From Actinomycetota bacterium (lineage in GTDB: Bacteria > Actinomycetota > Acidimicrobiia > Acidimicrobiales > JAJPHD01), in NCBI GenBank assembly GCA_021325455.1, contig JAJPHD010000008.1, positions 1 through 64,000 of the forward strand: DNA of 64,000 nt. Reading direction: 5' to 3'. Every line of letters begins with the position of its first letter. The stretch's first letter is position 1. A program made the translations under genes and the position numbers. Below the pieces are notes generated by a model. That model was given only the letters and a program-made list of their open reading frames with translations. It was not told where the DNA came from and did not search any database. This document shows, piece after piece, positions 39,419-47,761 of the stretch.

Positions 39419-40155
39419 CCCGCACGGAGGAGCGGGTCCAGCTCTCTCCCGACGCCTCCGACGCTCCCCCGGGCCTGCTCGACAACCACCTCGGCGGGGA
39501 GGGCGCCCCCCGCTACCGCCAGTACCAGCTCGAGCTCATTGCCCCCTACTGCGGGAGATGGGTGCTCGAGGTGGGATCGGGCCTGGGTGAGTTCGCCTCC
39601 CAGCTCGAGGGCCCGGAGCGCCTGGTGCTGACCGACGCCGAGCCCTGGCTCGTGGAGCGGCTCCAGGAGCGCTACCGGTCGCGTCCCGACGTCGACGTGG
39701 CCCATCTGGCCCTGCCCGAGTCGCTGGACCTGGACCGCACCGTCGACACGGTCGTGGCCCTCAACGTGTTGGAGCACGTGGAGGAGGACGTGGTCGCCCT
39801 GCGCAACCTCACCAAGGTCATGGAGCCGGGGGGCAGGTTGATCCTTTGGGTCCCCGCCTACCCGGCCCTCTACGGGGACTTCGACCGCCAGGTGGGCCAC
39901 GTCCGGCGCTACACCCCGAAGAGCCTGAGGGCGGCAGTGGAGGCGGCCGGGCTCCATGTCGAGGTGCTACGGCCCGTGAACTTCCTCGGGGGACTGGCCT
40001 GGTGGCTGGCGGTCCACCTGGGGGGCACGGGGACCCCGAAGCCGGCCCTGGTCCGCCTCTACGACAGCCTCGTCATCCCTGCCACCAGGCTCATAGAGCG
40101 CATGGTCTCCCCGCCCTTCGGCCAGAGCCTCCTCTGCGTGGCCTCGGTCGCATAG
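39415..40155 (+). CDS. SAM-dependent methyltransferase
   Basis: GRWVLEVGSGLGEFASQL…VVALNVLEHVEEDVVALRNLTKVMEPGGRLILWVPAYPALYGDFDRQVGHVRRYT; GTG start overlaps the upstream TGA. Confidence 0.9.
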   Translation: MTRTEERVQLSPDASDAPPGLLDNHLGGEGAPRYRQYQLELIAPYCGRWVLEVGSGLGEFASQLEGPERLVLTDAEPWLVERLQERYRSRPDVDVAHLALPESLDLDRTVDTVVALNVLEHVEEDVVALRNLTKVMEPGGRLILWVPAYPALYGDFDRQVGHVRRYTPKSLRAAVEAAGLHVEVLRPVNFLGGLAWWLAVHLGGTGTPKPALVRLYDSLVIPATRLIERMVSPPFGQSLLCVASVA

Positions 40156-40210
40156 GGACCGAGCAGGCACCCGGCCCCCGGCCCGTCGCCCGGCACCAGC
40201 CCGGCCCCCT

Positions 40211-42493
40211 CTAACCCAGGAGGTCCCGGGCCGCCTTCTCTATCGCTGCCTCGGACAAGAGCACGTGGTAGGCGGCGTCCCCGAGGGGCACGAAGCTGTC
40301 GTGGCTGGTGACCCTGGCCACCTTGCCCCCGTACCCCGCCTCCGCCAGCGCCACCATGACCCCCTCGGAGACACCCCCCGACCGCCGGGTCTCGTCGACG
40401 ACCAGGACCCTCCCGGTGGCGTCTGCCTCCCTGACGAGGTCAGGCACGGGCAAGGGGGCCAACCAGCGCAGGTCCAGGACCCTGCTGCCCACGCCCGCCT
40501 CCTCCAGGCGCCGGGCCACACGAAGGGACATGGCCAGGCCGTTGGCGAAGCTGACCAGGGTGATGTCGCCACCGGCACCGTAGGTTCGGGCCGAGCCAAT
40601 GGGCACATGGCAGCGCGACCAGGTCCCGGGAGCGGCATAGGGCGCCAGCCACCCCCCGTCGCCGTCCTCGTGCAGGTCGGCGGTGTGGTACAGGGCGATG
40701 GGCTCCAGGTACACGCTCACGGTGCCGTCCTCCTCGGCAGCGGCCAGGCAGGTGCGCAGCATGGAGGCGGCGTCGTCGGGCCGGGAGGGCGACGCTATTA
40801 CCAGGCCCGGGATGTCCCGCAGAGCGGCGACGGCGTTGTCGTTGTGGAAGTGCCCGCCAAAGCCGCGCTGGTAGGCGTAACCGGCGATCCGCACCACCAT
40901 CCCGTTGCGGTACCTGCCCTTGGAGAAGAACTGGAGAGTGGCCGCCTCCCCCCGCAGCTGGTCGATGGCATTGTGGAGGTAGGCCAGGTACTGGATCTCG
41001 GGTACGGGGAGCAGCCCGGAGATGGCGGCACCGAGGCCGAGGCCCAGGATGGACGACTCGTCGAGGAGCGTGTCGAAGACCCTGGCGGCCCCGAAGCGAC
41101 GCGTCAGCCGGCGGGTCACCCCGTACACGCCGACCTTGCGGCCCACGTCCTCGCCGAAGACCATCATCCCCGGGCGGCAGGCCAGCCCGTCCGCCAGGGA
41201 GCGGTTGATGGCCAGGGCCAGCGTGAGGGGGCCCTCCTCCTCGGGCAACCGTCCCTCGAACACGGCCCGGCGCCGGTCCTCGGGTGCTGAGCGGGCGGCG
41301 TTGGCCGCCACCCGGTCAGGGCGACGGGGCGCCAAGGGCTCCATGACCTCTGCCGCATCGCGCAGGCGGGGCCGGGAAACGGCCTCGCTGGCCAGCCTCA
41401 TCACCTTGGCCCGGATCGCCTCGTAGCGGGCCAGCACCTCCTCGGGAGGAAGGAGCCCCGACTCCACGAGCAGCCTCGATGTCCCAAGCAGCGGGTCCCT
41501 CTCGTAGTCCGCCGCCACATCGGAGGGCGACCGGTAGCTGACCTCGGCGTCGGAGCCGGCGTGGCCCATGAACCTGACCACCTTGAGATGGAGGAAGGCT
41601 GGCTTCCTGTGCTGCCTCACCCACCTCACCGCCTCCAGGGCCGTGTCGTACGCCCCGGCCAGGTCCGACCCGTCAGCACTGAGGTAGCGGAGCTGGGGGA
41701 CGGCGGCGTGGGCCCTCTCCACCCAGCCGGGAGCAGTGGGCACACTGATGCCCCAGCCGTTGTCCTCGCACACGAAGAGGACCGGCATGGGAAGCCCCCG
41801 GTAGGCGGTGTAGCAGGCGGCGTTCACGGCACCCAGGGCTGTGGAGTGGTTGGCCGAGGCGTCCCCGAAGCTGCAGACGACCACGGCATCGGGGGGCCAG
41901 AGGCACCCCGACCCGAGCTTGCGAGCCCGCTCGATGGCAAAGGCCACGCCCACCGCACGGGGAAGATGGGATGCGATCGTCGACGTCTGGGGGATGATGG
42001 CCAGCTCGGCACGGCCGAACACCTTGTGGCGGCCGCCGGCTATGGGCTCGTCGGCCGCTCCCGCCAGGCCGAGCAGCACGTCCAGGATGGGATCCTGGCC
42101 CAAGGCCTTCTCCCCCACCTGGGCGGCACGAGCGAGGTAGAAGGCGCCCGAGCGGTAGTGCAGGAGGGCAGGGTCGGTGGGGCGCAGTGCCGCCGCCACG
42201 GCGGCATTGCCCTCGTGCCCGGAGGACCCGATCGTGTAATAGCCCTGTCCTTCCTCCCTCATCCACCTGGCAGCCAGGTCCAGGTGGCGGCTGGCGGCCT
42301 GGGCATCGAAGAGCTCCAGAGCCATCTCGCCGGTCAGCCCGGAGCGGGGACGGACGGGCAGGCCCGGGTCTGGACGGCTCCCGCCCGCCCGGGACCACTG
42401 GGCGCCCAGGTCGGTGACAGCCTGGACGAAGTGCTGGTCGAGGGCTTCACGCTTGGTTCCTCGCTCGGGCACCGTCGGACCTCGGTCGGGCAT
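40211..42493 (-). CDS. 2-oxoacid dehydrogenase E1 component, fused alpha and beta subunits
   Basis: Alpha part GQGYYTIGSSGHEGNAAVAAALRP, GDASANHSTALGAVNAACYTAYRGLPMPVLFVCEDNGWGIS; beta part MMVFGEDVGRKVGVYGVTRRL…DETRRSGGVSEGVMVALAEAGY. Confidence 0.92.
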   Translation of the reverse strand: MPDRGPTVPERGTKREALDQHFVQAVTDLGAQWSRAGGSRPDPGLPVRPRSGLTGEMALELFDAQAASRHLDLAARWMREEGQGYYTIGSSGHEGNAAVAAALRPTDPALLHYRSGAFYLARAAQVGEKALGQDPILDVLLGLAGAADEPIAGGRHKVFGRAELAIIPQTSTIASHLPRAVGVAFAIERARKLGSGCLWPPDAVVVCSFGDASANHSTALGAVNAACYTAYRGLPMPVLFVCEDNGWGISVPTAPGWVERAHAAVPQLRYLSADGSDLAGAYDTALEAVRWVRQHRKPAFLHLKVVRFMGHAGSDAEVSYRSPSDVAADYERDPLLGTSRLLVESGLLPPEEVLARYEAIRAKVMRLASEAVSRPRLRDAAEVMEPLAPRRPDRVAANAARSAPEDRRRAVFEGRLPEEEGPLTLALAINRSLADGLACRPGMMVFGEDVGRKVGVYGVTRRLTRRFGAARVFDTLLDESSILGLGLGAAISGLLPVPEIQYLAYLHNAIDQLRGEAATLQFFSKGRYRNGMVVRIAGYAYQRGFGGHFHNDNAVAALRDIPGLVIASPSRPDDAASMLRTCLAAAEEDGTVSVYLEPIALYHTADLHEDGDGGWLAPYAAPGTWSRCHVPIGSARTYGAGGDITLVSFANGLAMSLRVARRLEEAGVGSRVLDLRWLAPLPVPDLVREADATGRVLVVDETRRSGGVSEGVMVALAEAGYGGKVARVTSHDSFVPLGDAAYHVLLSEAAIEKAARDLLG

Positions 42494-42500
42494 CGTCCCG

Positions 42501-42506
42501 AGCCTA
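42501..42506 (-). promoter_or_regulatory. leaderless-type -10 (TAGGCT)
   Basis: TAGGCT, 7 nt to the ATG at 42493. Confidence 0.5.
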
Positions 42507-42570
42507 GGAGATGGCGGGGGAAGAACCCGGCAACCGGGCCGACCGGCCGTCAAGGGCTATGTTGTCCACC

Positions 42571-42651
42571 GTGCGGTTGACCCCTGCGCCAACCCAGCCG
42601 CCTCGCGGGCTGGCCCTGCGCCGGCGGCCGCCGGCACACCTCTTCGCATGA
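42571..42651 (+). CDS. candidate leader peptide (26 aa) coupled to the next gene
   Basis: GTG at 42571 with TATGTT (42558-42563) 7 nt upstream; MRLTPAPTQPPRGLALRRRPPAHLFA*, TGA overlaps the ATG at 42648 (ATGA). Confidence 0.35.
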   Translation: MRLTPAPTQPPRGLALRRRPPAHLFA

Positions 42652-45011
42652 AGGTGGGTCGTTGCCGGCCCGACCCCCCGGGCAAGAGGGAACTGGTCGG
42701 GAGCGCCCAGAACCGCACGGGCGGGCTGAGGCAGGCCCTGCTGACCCGGGCTGGTGCCGCCCGCTGGGCCTGGCCCGCCGGCGCCTGCGCGGCGGTCATC
42801 CTGGCCAACCTGGCCTCCCTGTCCGGCGTCGTGGACGTCAACCCCCTCAACTGGGTGTCAGGCCTGGGACCCACCTTCCGCCACGGTGCTCTTCCCGGCG
42901 CCTACAGCATCGACCCCCAGATCGGCTTCACCGCCCAGACGCTGGGGCACCGGGTGGCTATGGACTGGCTGGCCGGGAAGGTCCCATGGTGGAACCCCTT
43001 CGAGGGGGTGGGTGAGCCTCTGGCTGCCGGCGTCATCGCTGCCGCCTTCTTCCCGCTGGTCATGATCCAAGCCCTCCCCTCCGGGCTCCTCTTCTTCCAT
43101 GTGATCCTGGAGTGCATCGCCGCCCTGGCCACCTACGGCCTGGTGCGGGAGATGGGCTGCTCCCGCCCGGTGGCGGCTACCGGCGGAGTGGCATTCGGGC
43201 TGATAGGGACCTTCGCCTGGTTCGGCAACGCCGTGGTCAACCCCGTCTGCTTCCTCCCCATGACCGTGTGGGGGGTGGAGAGGACCTTCCGGCGCCCCGG
43301 TGAGAACCGGGGATGGATGCTGCTGGCTGCAGGAGTGGCCCTGTCCATCGTCTCAGGGTTCCCGGAGGTCGCCTACCTCGACGGGATCCTGGCCGCGGTC
43401 TGGACGGCGGTCCGTCTAGTGCAGAGCCGGAGGCCGGCCGTCCTCGGGTACCTCTGGCGCGTTGTTGCGGGTTGGGCGGCCGGCCTCCTTCTTTGCTCCC
43501 CTCTGCTGCTCGCCTTCCTCGGGTACCTCCACCACGGCAACGTCGGTCCCCACGCCTCTGCCTACGCCAACCTCTTCATGCCGCCTCGCTACGGTGTCAC
43601 CCACTTCGGCCTGCCCTACATAACCGGCCCTCTGACCCCGACCGGGAGCCTGCGGCCAGGGTCGTCGCCCAGCTTCGCCTTCTCCAACGGCCTGCAGGGC
43701 GGGTACATCACCCCCACGCTCATGGTGATGGCCCTGGCCGGCCTGGTCCTGGCGGGGCGGCGCGAGCTCCTCCTGCGGGTGGTCCTCGCCGGGTTCGTGT
43801 TCCTCTCCATCGGCCGGAACCTGCACCTGCCGGTCATCTTCAACCTGATCGGCATGGTGCCGGGGGTGAAGGCCTCCCTGTTCCCCCGCTACATCATGCC
43901 TGACATCGAGTTCGTGGCCGTGATCCTGGCCTGCCTGGGCCTGGCCTCCCTCAGGTCGTCCCGGCTCCCCCGCCCCGGGGTCCTGGCCGTGGGGGCGGTG
44001 GTGGTCGCCTGGCTGGTGGTGGTGGCCCATCTCGTCCAGCCTCAGCTGGCTGTGTTCGACCACCTCAACAGCTACCAGCGGCCCTACACGGACGGGTCGC
44101 TGGCCTGGGCCATCGGCCTCTCGGCGGTCGTCTCCCTCGTCGCCCTGCTCAGGCCCCGGCGCCTGGCCACAGGGATCGTGGCGGGACTGATGGTGGCCGA
44201 CAGCCTTGCCCTCTTCCTGGTGCCCGAGCTGGCTGCCCCCCTGACCCAGAAGCTGGACCTGCGCCCGGTGGCCTTCCTGAGGGCCCACCTGCACGGGCAG
44301 CGGTTCGCCAACCTGGGCCCGATAATGCCCAACTACGGGACCTACTTCGGCCTGGGCGAGGTCGACATCAACGACATCCCCGAAGCCACCCGCTACACGA
44401 GCTTCATCACCCGGCACCTGGCCCCCAACGAGAGCCCACTGCGCTACACGGGGCTCTACGTGCGCAATGCCAAGGGGCCCACGCCTGCCCAGGAGATCGC
44501 CCAGCACCTCTCCTCCTACGAGGCCATAGGAGTGCGCTACGTGGTGGCCTACGCGGGGACCAACCCCTTGGCGGGCGTGCCGGGCGTGAGGCAGGCCTTC
44601 GACGACGGCTTCGTCGCCATCTACTCCCTCCCGCACCCCGCCCCCCTCTTCTCCACCGCCTCCGGAGCCTGCTCGGTGCACCACCAGGGGTTCGGGGAGG
44701 CCCTCGTCCGCTGCCCGGCCCCCACCCGCCTCACCTGGCGGGAGCTGTTCTTCCCCGGATGGTCGGCCACGGTGAACGGCAAGACCGTCCCCATCGCCCA
44801 TGCCGGCCCCCTCTTCCAGTCCGTCCCCGTCCCCGCCGGCCGGTCCGCGGTCAGGTTCTCCTATGCCCCCCCGGGTCTCGACCTGGGGATAGCCGGCACC
44901 CTGGTCGGGGCCGGGGTGCTCGCTATCGGGCCCTTGGCCGCTGTGGCCCGCAGGAGGAGGCGCCGGGACCAGGAGACCCGGCGGGCGGCTGCGCTAGCCT
45001 CGCCGGCATGA
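42648..45011 (+). CDS. YfhO-like polytopic membrane protein
   Basis: Many TM segments; WNPFEGVGEPLAAGVIAAAFFPL; C-terminal soluble part RLTWRELFFPGWSATVNGKTVPIAHAGPLFQSVPVPAGRSAVRFSYAPPGL, typical of YfhO-like proteins. Confidence 0.8.
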   Translation: MKVGRCRPDPPGKRELVGSAQNRTGGLRQALLTRAGAARWAWPAGACAAVILANLASLSGVVDVNPLNWVSGLGPTFRHGALPGAYSIDPQIGFTAQTLGHRVAMDWLAGKVPWWNPFEGVGEPLAAGVIAAAFFPLVMIQALPSGLLFFHVILECIAALATYGLVREMGCSRPVAATGGVAFGLIGTFAWFGNAVVNPVCFLPMTVWGVERTFRRPGENRGWMLLAAGVALSIVSGFPEVAYLDGILAAVWTAVRLVQSRRPAVLGYLWRVVAGWAAGLLLCSPLLLAFLGYLHHGNVGPHASAYANLFMPPRYGVTHFGLPYITGPLTPTGSLRPGSSPSFAFSNGLQGGYITPTLMVMALAGLVLAGRRELLLRVVLAGFVFLSIGRNLHLPVIFNLIGMVPGVKASLFPRYIMPDIEFVAVILACLGLASLRSSRLPRPGVLAVGAVVVAWLVVVAHLVQPQLAVFDHLNSYQRPYTDGSLAWAIGLSAVVSLVALLRPRRLATGIVAGLMVADSLALFLVPELAAPLTQKLDLRPVAFLRAHLHGQRFANLGPIMPNYGTYFGLGEVDINDIPEATRYTSFITRHLAPNESPLRYTGLYVRNAKGPTPAQEIAQHLSSYEAIGVRYVVAYAGTNPLAGVPGVRQAFDDGFVAIYSLPHPAPLFSTASGACSVHHQGFGEALVRCPAPTRLTWRELFFPGWSATVNGKTVPIAHAGPLFQSVPVPAGRSAVRFSYAPPGLDLGIAGTLVGAGVLAIGPLAAVARRRRRRDQETRRAAALASPA
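44995..45000 (+). promoter_or_regulatory. leaderless-type -10 (TAGCCT) inside the upstream gene
   Basis: TAGCCT, 7 nt to the ATG at 45008. Confidence 0.45.
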
Positions 45012-45949
45012 ATGGCGGCGAGGAGTCCTCTCCCCGCGTCGTGGTGGTCATGCCCGCTTACAACGCCTCGGCCACCCTTGTGCGTACCTACCGTGACATC
45101 CCGAGAGACGTCGTCGACCAGGTGATCCTGGTCGACGACCGCTCGGCCGACGACACGGTGGCCATCGCCGAGCTGCTCGGCATCCAGGTCAAGGTGCACC
45201 ACCAGAACCGTGGGTACGGCGGGAACCAGAAGTCCTGCTACGACATGGCGCTGGCAGCCGGGGCCGACGTGGTCGTGATGGTCCATCCCGACTACCAGTA
45301 CGACGCCACCCGGATCCCCGACCTCATCGCCCCCATCCTCTCGGGCGAGGCGGACATGATGCTCGGCAGCCGCTTCCTGGGCGATCCCCTGGCGGGAGGC
45401 ATGCCCTGGTGGAAGTACGTGGCCAACCGGGCCCTCACGGCCATCGAGAACAAGGTCTTCGGCATCGTGCTGTCCGAGTACCACACCGGCTTTCGCGCCT
45501 ACTCCCGTTCCCTGCTCGAGAAGGTCGACTACCACGCCAACTCCGACGACTTCGTCTTCGACCAGGATCTGGTGGCCCAGGTGGTGGCGGCCGGACTGCG
45601 CATCAAGGAGGTGGCCGTCCCCACCCGCTACTTCGCCGAGGCCAGCTCCGTCAACTTCCGGCGCAGTGTGGTGTACGGGCTGGGCACCCTGCGCACCCTG
45701 GCCCGCTACAGGCGGGACCAGCGCCGCGACAGGCGGGTGGGCCGTCTGGGTGCGCCGGTGCCCTCACCCTCCCGTCAGGGGACGGCGGACCCTCCAGACC
45801 AGCACTCCCCCGACGCTGCTCGGGGACACCCTGAGCACGCTGGTCAGCCAGTCAGCCAGGCGCATCTGGGTGCCCCTCAGGGTGGGCTTGGACACGATGT
45901 GGTCCCTCACGCCCAGGCGAGAGAGCTCGGCCTGGGTCGCAACCCTTAG
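45008..45949 (+). CDS. glycosyltransferase family 2 (polyprenyl-phosphate sugar synthase-like)
   Basis: VVVVMPAYNASATLVRTYRDIP…VILVDDRSADDT…HHQNRGYGGNQKSCYDMALAAGADVVVMVHPDYQYD; ATGA overlap with the upstream gene. Confidence 0.92.
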   Translation: MNGGEESSPRVVVVMPAYNASATLVRTYRDIPRDVVDQVILVDDRSADDTVAIAELLGIQVKVHHQNRGYGGNQKSCYDMALAAGADVVVMVHPDYQYDATRIPDLIAPILSGEADMMLGSRFLGDPLAGGMPWWKYVANRALTAIENKVFGIVLSEYHTGFRAYSRSLLEKVDYHANSDDFVFDQDLVAQVVAAGLRIKEVAVPTRYFAEASSVNFRRSVVYGLGTLRTLARYRRDQRRDRRVGRLGAPVPSPSRQGTADPPDQHSPDAARGHPEHAGQPVSQAHLGAPQGGLGHDVVPHAQARELGLGRNP

Positions 45950-47722
45950 GGCGGGGGTAAGGGCCTGCACCCGCCTCTCCCAGGGCAGCAGGACCTCCAC
46001 CGCCCCCTGCCTGGCCAGCTCGGCCTTCACGGCGTCCCGCAGGGCCGGGGTGACCGGAGGCAGGCGCTGAGCCGTCTCGGCCGCGGCGCTGGCTGCGGCC
46101 AGGACGGGGTCGGGCAGGGCCCCCCGGTCACGGCTCACGTTCAGGCCCGTCCGGGCGGGCATCGAGAAGCAGTAGCCCGCCTCGGCCTGCCAGTAGAGAA
46201 CCGCCTCGTCGCTGGACGGCAGGAGCTCCACAGGGGCCCCCGCCCGGCGGGGGCAGACCCACCCCGCAGCGAGGCCCTTGGAGGAAGGGAGGGAGTTGGT
46301 CCGGAAGGGCAGGCGGGGAACGAGCGAGATCAGGATCAGCACGACCAAGCCTGAGCCCACGACCACCACGCGGCGCGGGCGGCCCGGGGGGCGAGCCGGC
46401 AAGGAGACGAGGGCATCGACCCCCAGGGCCACCAGCAAACCCGCTCCGAGGAAAAGCATGGAGGAGAACCTGAGGGGCAACAGGTCCTCCAGGACGGGGA
46501 GGTGGTCAACGAGGCCCCAGGGCAGAGGGATGTGGGTCGGGTGCCCGGCCACGTGGAGCCTGCCGCCCAGGGTCAGGACGCCACTCACCACGGTCACCGC
46601 CAGCGCCACCCAGGTGAGACGGCTCCTCCAGCACAGGACGACGGCGAGGACGAGGAAGATGAGCAGGGGGATCCCCAGGTACGCCCCCCACTCGGTGTAG
46701 TTCCCGGTGAAGCTCTGGGTCAGCCGGTGAGCCCACACCGGGTCGAGGGCGGTGACGGACGTCGGGGTGATGAAGTTCCACACGTCGCCCACGTAGACGC
46801 CCCGGGGCTGGAGCTGGCCGAGGAGCCTGTCCGGGCCCAGGAACTGCACGGCGAGGGGGTAGGCGCTCACCACGACCCAGACCCCGAGAGCCACGGCCAG
46901 GCCTTTGGCCGCATGGAGGGCCCGGCGGGGGACCTGGCGGCCCCCGAGGAGGCAGAGGACCACCACGCCGGCCAGGGCGGCTATCGCCTCCATGACCAGT
47001 ATCTCCTCGCTGATCAGCAGCTGAGCTGCCGCCAGCAGTCCCAGCCACAGCCCGTCCCGCCAGGCAGGCGCTTCCTGCACCACCAACAGGCGGTCGGCGA
47101 CGATGAGCATGAGCGGCGCCGTTACGAGGAAGGTCAGGAAGGGATGGTCATTGGACTGGGCCGCCATGTAGGGCGAGAACCCGAATATCAAGGCACCCAA
47201 CAGCGCCGATCCGGGCATGGTCCAGCGCCGGAAGGCGAGGTAGGCAGCCCAGGTGGTGAGGGCGGGAGCGGCCGTGGCCAGCACGTTGTAGGAGGTGACC
47301 GGCCCGGTCACCACGGTGAGGGGCGACAGGAGGAGCGAGAGGAGGGGCACCGTGGGCGGCAGCCACATGAGGTTGGCGCCATGGGGGTACTGGACCCGGT
47401 GGCTGAAGAAGGGATTGAGCCCGTGGCTCAGGGCGTAGGGCCACCACCCGAGCCCCCAGATGAGCGGGTAGCTGTCGCCCCCGCTGCCTACCGTGTGGGG
47501 CCCCTGCCCGGACCAGGTCGCATAGAACCAGGCAGTGGCCAGGCAGGCGGCGACGAGCAGGACGGTGAGGGACTCCCCCGCCTGCACCCGGTTGCGCCCG
47601 GGGTCGCCACCCGCCGACGGGGCCTGGCCCGTGCCGGCCAGGTCACCAGCGGGAGCTGACGTCGTCCGAGCCGGGGCCGTCGGCGCCGCCTCCTCCACTG
47701 GCTGGCCAGCGCCCGGTCGCAC
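45764..47722 (-). CDS. polytopic membrane protein, putative glycosyltransferase (paralogue set B)
   Basis: FRRWTMPGSALLGALIFGFSPYMAAQSNDHPFLTFLVTAPLMLI…APAWRDGLWLGLLAAAQLLISEEILVMEAI; paralogue of the ORF at 34245. Confidence 0.8.
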   Translation of the reverse strand: MRPGAGQPVEEAAPTAPARTTSAPAGDLAGTGQAPSAGGDPGRNRVQAGESLTVLLVAACLATAWFYATWSGQGPHTVGSGGDSYPLIWGLGWWPYALSHGLNPFFSHRVQYPHGANLMWLPPTVPLLSLLLSPLTVVTGPVTSYNVLATAAPALTTWAAYLAFRRWTMPGSALLGALIFGFSPYMAAQSNDHPFLTFLVTAPLMLIVADRLLVVQEAPAWRDGLWLGLLAAAQLLISEEILVMEAIAALAGVVVLCLLGGRQVPRRALHAAKGLAVALGVWVVVSAYPLAVQFLGPDRLLGQLQPRGVYVGDVWNFITPTSVTALDPVWAHRLTQSFTGNYTEWGAYLGIPLLIFLVLAVVLCWRSRLTWVALAVTVVSGVLTLGGRLHVAGHPTHIPLPWGLVDHLPVLEDLLPLRFSSMLFLGAGLLVALGVDALVSLPARPPGRPRRVVVVGSGLVVLILISLVPRLPFRTNSLPSSKGLAAGWVCPRRAGAPVELLPSSDEAVLYWQAEAGYCFSMPARTGLNVSRDRGALPDPVLAAASAAAETAQRLPPVTPALRDAVKAELARQGAVEVLLPWERRVQALTPALRVATQAELSRLGVRDHIVSKPTLRGTQMRLADWLTSVLRVSPSSVGGVLVWRVRRPLTGG

Positions 47723-47730
47723 CGCCCTGA

Positions 47731-47736
47731 AAGGTA
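47731..47736 (-). promoter_or_regulatory. leaderless-type -10 (TACCTT)
   Basis: TACCTT, 8 nt to the GTG at 47722. Confidence 0.45.
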
Positions 47737-47761
47737 GGTCCTGGGAGGGCGTGGCGCCCCC

